NCBI RefSeq assembly: GCF_905147045.1
Contig: NC_065918.1
Location: forward strand, 10,540,001-10,604,000
Origin: Nymphalis io
Taxonomy: Eukaryota; Arthropoda; Insecta; Lepidoptera; Nymphalidae
Length of the DNA stretch: 64,000 nucleotides
Direction of reading: 5' to 3'
Part shown: positions 62,101 to 64,000 of the stretch, one piece after another
Layout: every line of letters begins with the position of its first letter
Position numbering within the stretch: position 1 is the stretch's first letter
The notes under the pieces: model-generated
What the model was told of the DNA's origin: nothing
The model's database searches: none
The model's input: only the letters and a program-made list of their open reading frames with translations
Translations under genes and position numbers: made by a program

Positions 62101-62685
62101 GTATATAATTTATAAATAAAACCAATATGGGTTAAATTTTCTTAATGATATTGAGTGCTCTTGGACTTACTAATAGTACCCAACTTATAAACAGTTCTCG
62201 TGTTCTGGTGAACAATCTGAAATCCATTTTGAGGATCAAGTTCGATATGGCTTCAAATTTACACTATAACGAAATTAACATTTTGATTTTTAGCGACTGG
62301 AAGAATAATGCTGTTATTTTCTAGAAAAAACACCAGCACTGCGTTCAATGTTTTAAACTCTAATGACGACGGCAAGCTACAATCAAAAGCAGAAAATTTA
62401 GTGTCATCTACAAAATTAGGCGCACAGAATCACTTGAAATTATCAAATGGTACACCGCGCGATTCAGAGCTAGCACTGTCACAAGCGGCAGCTGAACTAG
62501 AGAAAGAACTTGGTCCGAACTTTGGAAACTGGAAAAATAGAATGACGCGAAAAATACCTAAAATATGGCAGGCTTCCACAAGAGTACATTTAGCACGTAG
62601 CACACGCTACCCAATTCCTTTACCAGAGAACCATGCTTTTTGTTATACGAATCCTTATAGTGCATTATGTCGAACTTTTATATAA
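59136..62685 (+). CDS. Unrecognised multi-exon gene; all introns in phase 1
   Basis: Seven coding pieces join into one frame: 59136-59319, 59389-59475, 59713-59784, 59930-59989, 60126-60158, 60485-60784 and 62294-62685 (stop TAA). All six introns are GT-AG and every one is phase 1, so each internal exon (87, 72, 60, 33, 300 nt) is a multiple of three. The product is 375 residues from ATG 59136, or 345 from ATG 59226 if the TATTAG at 59218-59223 is a used acceptor. Visible parts: a helical, probably coiled segment (EKALQQALLLVELLK-like, exons 1-2), an Arg-rich stretch (SARRKWKRRDPQ, exon 4), Tyr/Asn-rich exon 5, a Ser/Thr-rich low-complexity linker (exon 6), and a C-terminal basic/aromatic domain (LGPNFGNWKNRMTRKIPKIW, then Tyr/Pro-rich to the end). 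I recognise no family. Donors of introns 4 and 6 (GTTAGC, GTAGTA) are weaker than the others. The N-terminus is the least certain part. Confidence 0.75.
61120..61500 (-). repeat. RTE-like LINE 3' fragments inside intron 6 of the unknown gene
   Basis: On the minus strand CCAATCTCAAGAGAGATTAG with GAAATATTATAGTGCACAAG and TCTCATAATCGGATATGACC matches the 3' UTR of lepidopteran RTE elements as I recall it (61375-61500). The adjoining GC-rich 61140-61375 may belong to the same or another element. The ORFs across it are incidental. Confidence 0.55.
62061..62090. repeat. 13-bp inverted repeat
   Basis: AGTAGTGTAGGTA (62061-62073) and TACCTACACTACT (62078-62090) are exact reverse complements around TATG, within intron 6 of the unknown gene. 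Confidence 0.9.
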
Positions 62686-62728
62686 AAATAAGATTTTTAA
62701 AACTTTATCATTCGAGAATACTATAAAA

Positions 62729-62746
62729 AATAAAATCAAAAATAAA
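62729..62746 (+). terminator. Poly(A) signals of the unknown gene
   Basis: Two AATAAA hexamers (62729-62734 and 62741-62746) lie 44-61 nt after the TAA stop, followed by AT-rich DNA and a T run. Good placement for a short 3' UTR. Confidence 0.7.
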
Positions 62747-64000
62747 ATTATATACCACGTTTTTTTTTGAAGAGATGAGATGCAAGCAAATTTAATGTAA
62801 TTTTGAATTACAAATTCAACAGAAATTATAGTAACTTTTAGCCTATTTTTGATTAACGTTTAAAAACCTGCAGTAAATCAGGTAGACAAATCAAATTTAT
62901 GATAGTACAAACTTTTCTGTAGCCCTTTTTAATGCAGTAGCATATATGATGATGGTGAAAACAGCAAAATGCTTCTACAGCCACTGTATGGAATTTCCTT
63001 CAAACCGTGGGCCAACAAGCATAAACGAAAAATTCTTTTCTCATCACTTTCACCCAATGTTTTAAATCAACATTTTCCTCTACTACCCTTATAAACTCCG
63101 AGTTAAAGTTAAATTAATAACGTTTTCTGAAATTAGGTCCATGTTTTAGTTAATGCGATATTTTGATCGGGACAGGGCGTAACCTCCGCCGTATCAAAAA
63201 TAAGCCCAGCTTTAAGGGCCCCGAACCCGTGTTTCAAGCCGAAGCCAAAATTAGTAAAATCTATTATGTAAAGCTTGTTCATGAAACCGTCGCCATATTG
63301 TGGACTATGATCCATATAATTCCAATTCTAAATTACGCGTGATCAAAAAGTGGTCACTCGCAATATCTGTTACAGAGATACCTTTTAAACCAAATGAATG
63401 ACTTTGTGTTTCGTAACATTATAAATGCGAAATGTATTAAAATAAGTATTGCTTTTAACCAAACCAATAACATCGTATTTAACAAGTACTTTCTGACATT
63501 TACGTTTTTGATATTGAGGTTTACCTACTTTGTACTTTTTAAATTCATAATTTTCGATTAATTTAATAAAAACATGGACAGGGGACGAATTCTACTAACT
63601 TCTATATGATTCCGATATTTTCCAGATTCAATTCCAATCCCACTTACTACTCTATATTTATAGCGATCGGAACCGAACCGGTATTATGTTAACATATATG
63701 TCGTTATGCCAAAACCATAAACCTTAATTGTTAACTTTTACGCTAATAGTCGGTAATTAAATTAAAGAATAGATAAACGGCAACGATCACGATTCGATTC
63801 GATTGCGATAGTGAAAATTTGTTAGTAGAATTGGTTCCCAAATATGTAGAAAGGTATATATGATATCCTAGTAGCGTCGTGCTCCAACGAAAGGGATAAC
63901 GAATATCCTTCAAGTCTATCTCCATCGTTTTAATTAATTGAACTTTCAATTTCTGCTGTCAAAAATATTACAATTGTTTATAAACATTTATGTATAAGTG
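62747..64000. other. Right-end stretch, no established gene
   Basis: AT-rich DNA. The only item of note is a minus-strand frame at 63133-63315 with balanced codons (60 residues, MDHSPQYGDGFMNKLYIID start, Gly/Phe-rich middle). It has no visible splice partners and could be a gene fragment, an exon of a gene beyond the window, or chance. Confidence 0.4.

Noticed and set aside
1..64000. CRISPR arrays, bacterial operons, rRNA genes
   Set aside because: No regularly spaced repeats and no rRNA sequence seen; the window is eukaryotic.

Overview
The window looks like nuclear DNA of a lepidopteran, probably a nymphalid-type butterfly. It is very AT-rich, its genes have GT-AG introns, and it is littered with degraded repeats of the kinds usual in butterfly genomes: Metulj-like SINEs, a tRNA-derived SINE, 3' ends of jockey-, R1- and RTE-like LINEs, and Helitron ends. 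The organism call rests on recognising these repeat families and the Scratch proteins by eye; no database search was possible.

Layout. 1-11072 is AT-rich non-coding DNA with repeat fragments, two unusually perfect long hairpins, and a fairly young but broken non-LTR retrotransposon (6575-8789). 11073-12457 is the last coding exon of a Scratch-family zinc-finger repressor whose first (SNAG) exon is not in the window. 12458-19230 is AT-rich spacer. 19239-19648 is a GC-rich promoter and 5' UTR with two upstream ORFs. 19649-19823 is exon 1 (SNAG domain) of a second Scratch gene. 19824-44141 is its single 24.3-kb intron, holding repeat fragments and a few GC-richer islands that may be regulatory. 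44142-45196 is exon 2, with five zinc fingers. A GC-rich island follows at about 45605-45890, then a long AT-rich stretch with LINE tails, a cluster of AGATGGCG-type motifs (53.4-54.5 kb), and an antisense LTR with a primer-binding site matching tRNA-Tyr (56991-57319).

59136-62685 contains a gene that I do not recognise. Seven short exons can be joined by six GT-AG introns, every one of them in phase 1, into a continuous reading frame of 345 or 375 codons. It is the best candidate here for something undescribed.

How the genes relate. The two Scratch genes are tandem same-strand paralogues with matching finger order and a phase-1 intron at an equivalent place, so they probably arose by duplication. 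Both should encode nuclear sequence-specific repressors of the Snail/Scratch superfamily with neural roles. The unknown gene shows no clear link to them.
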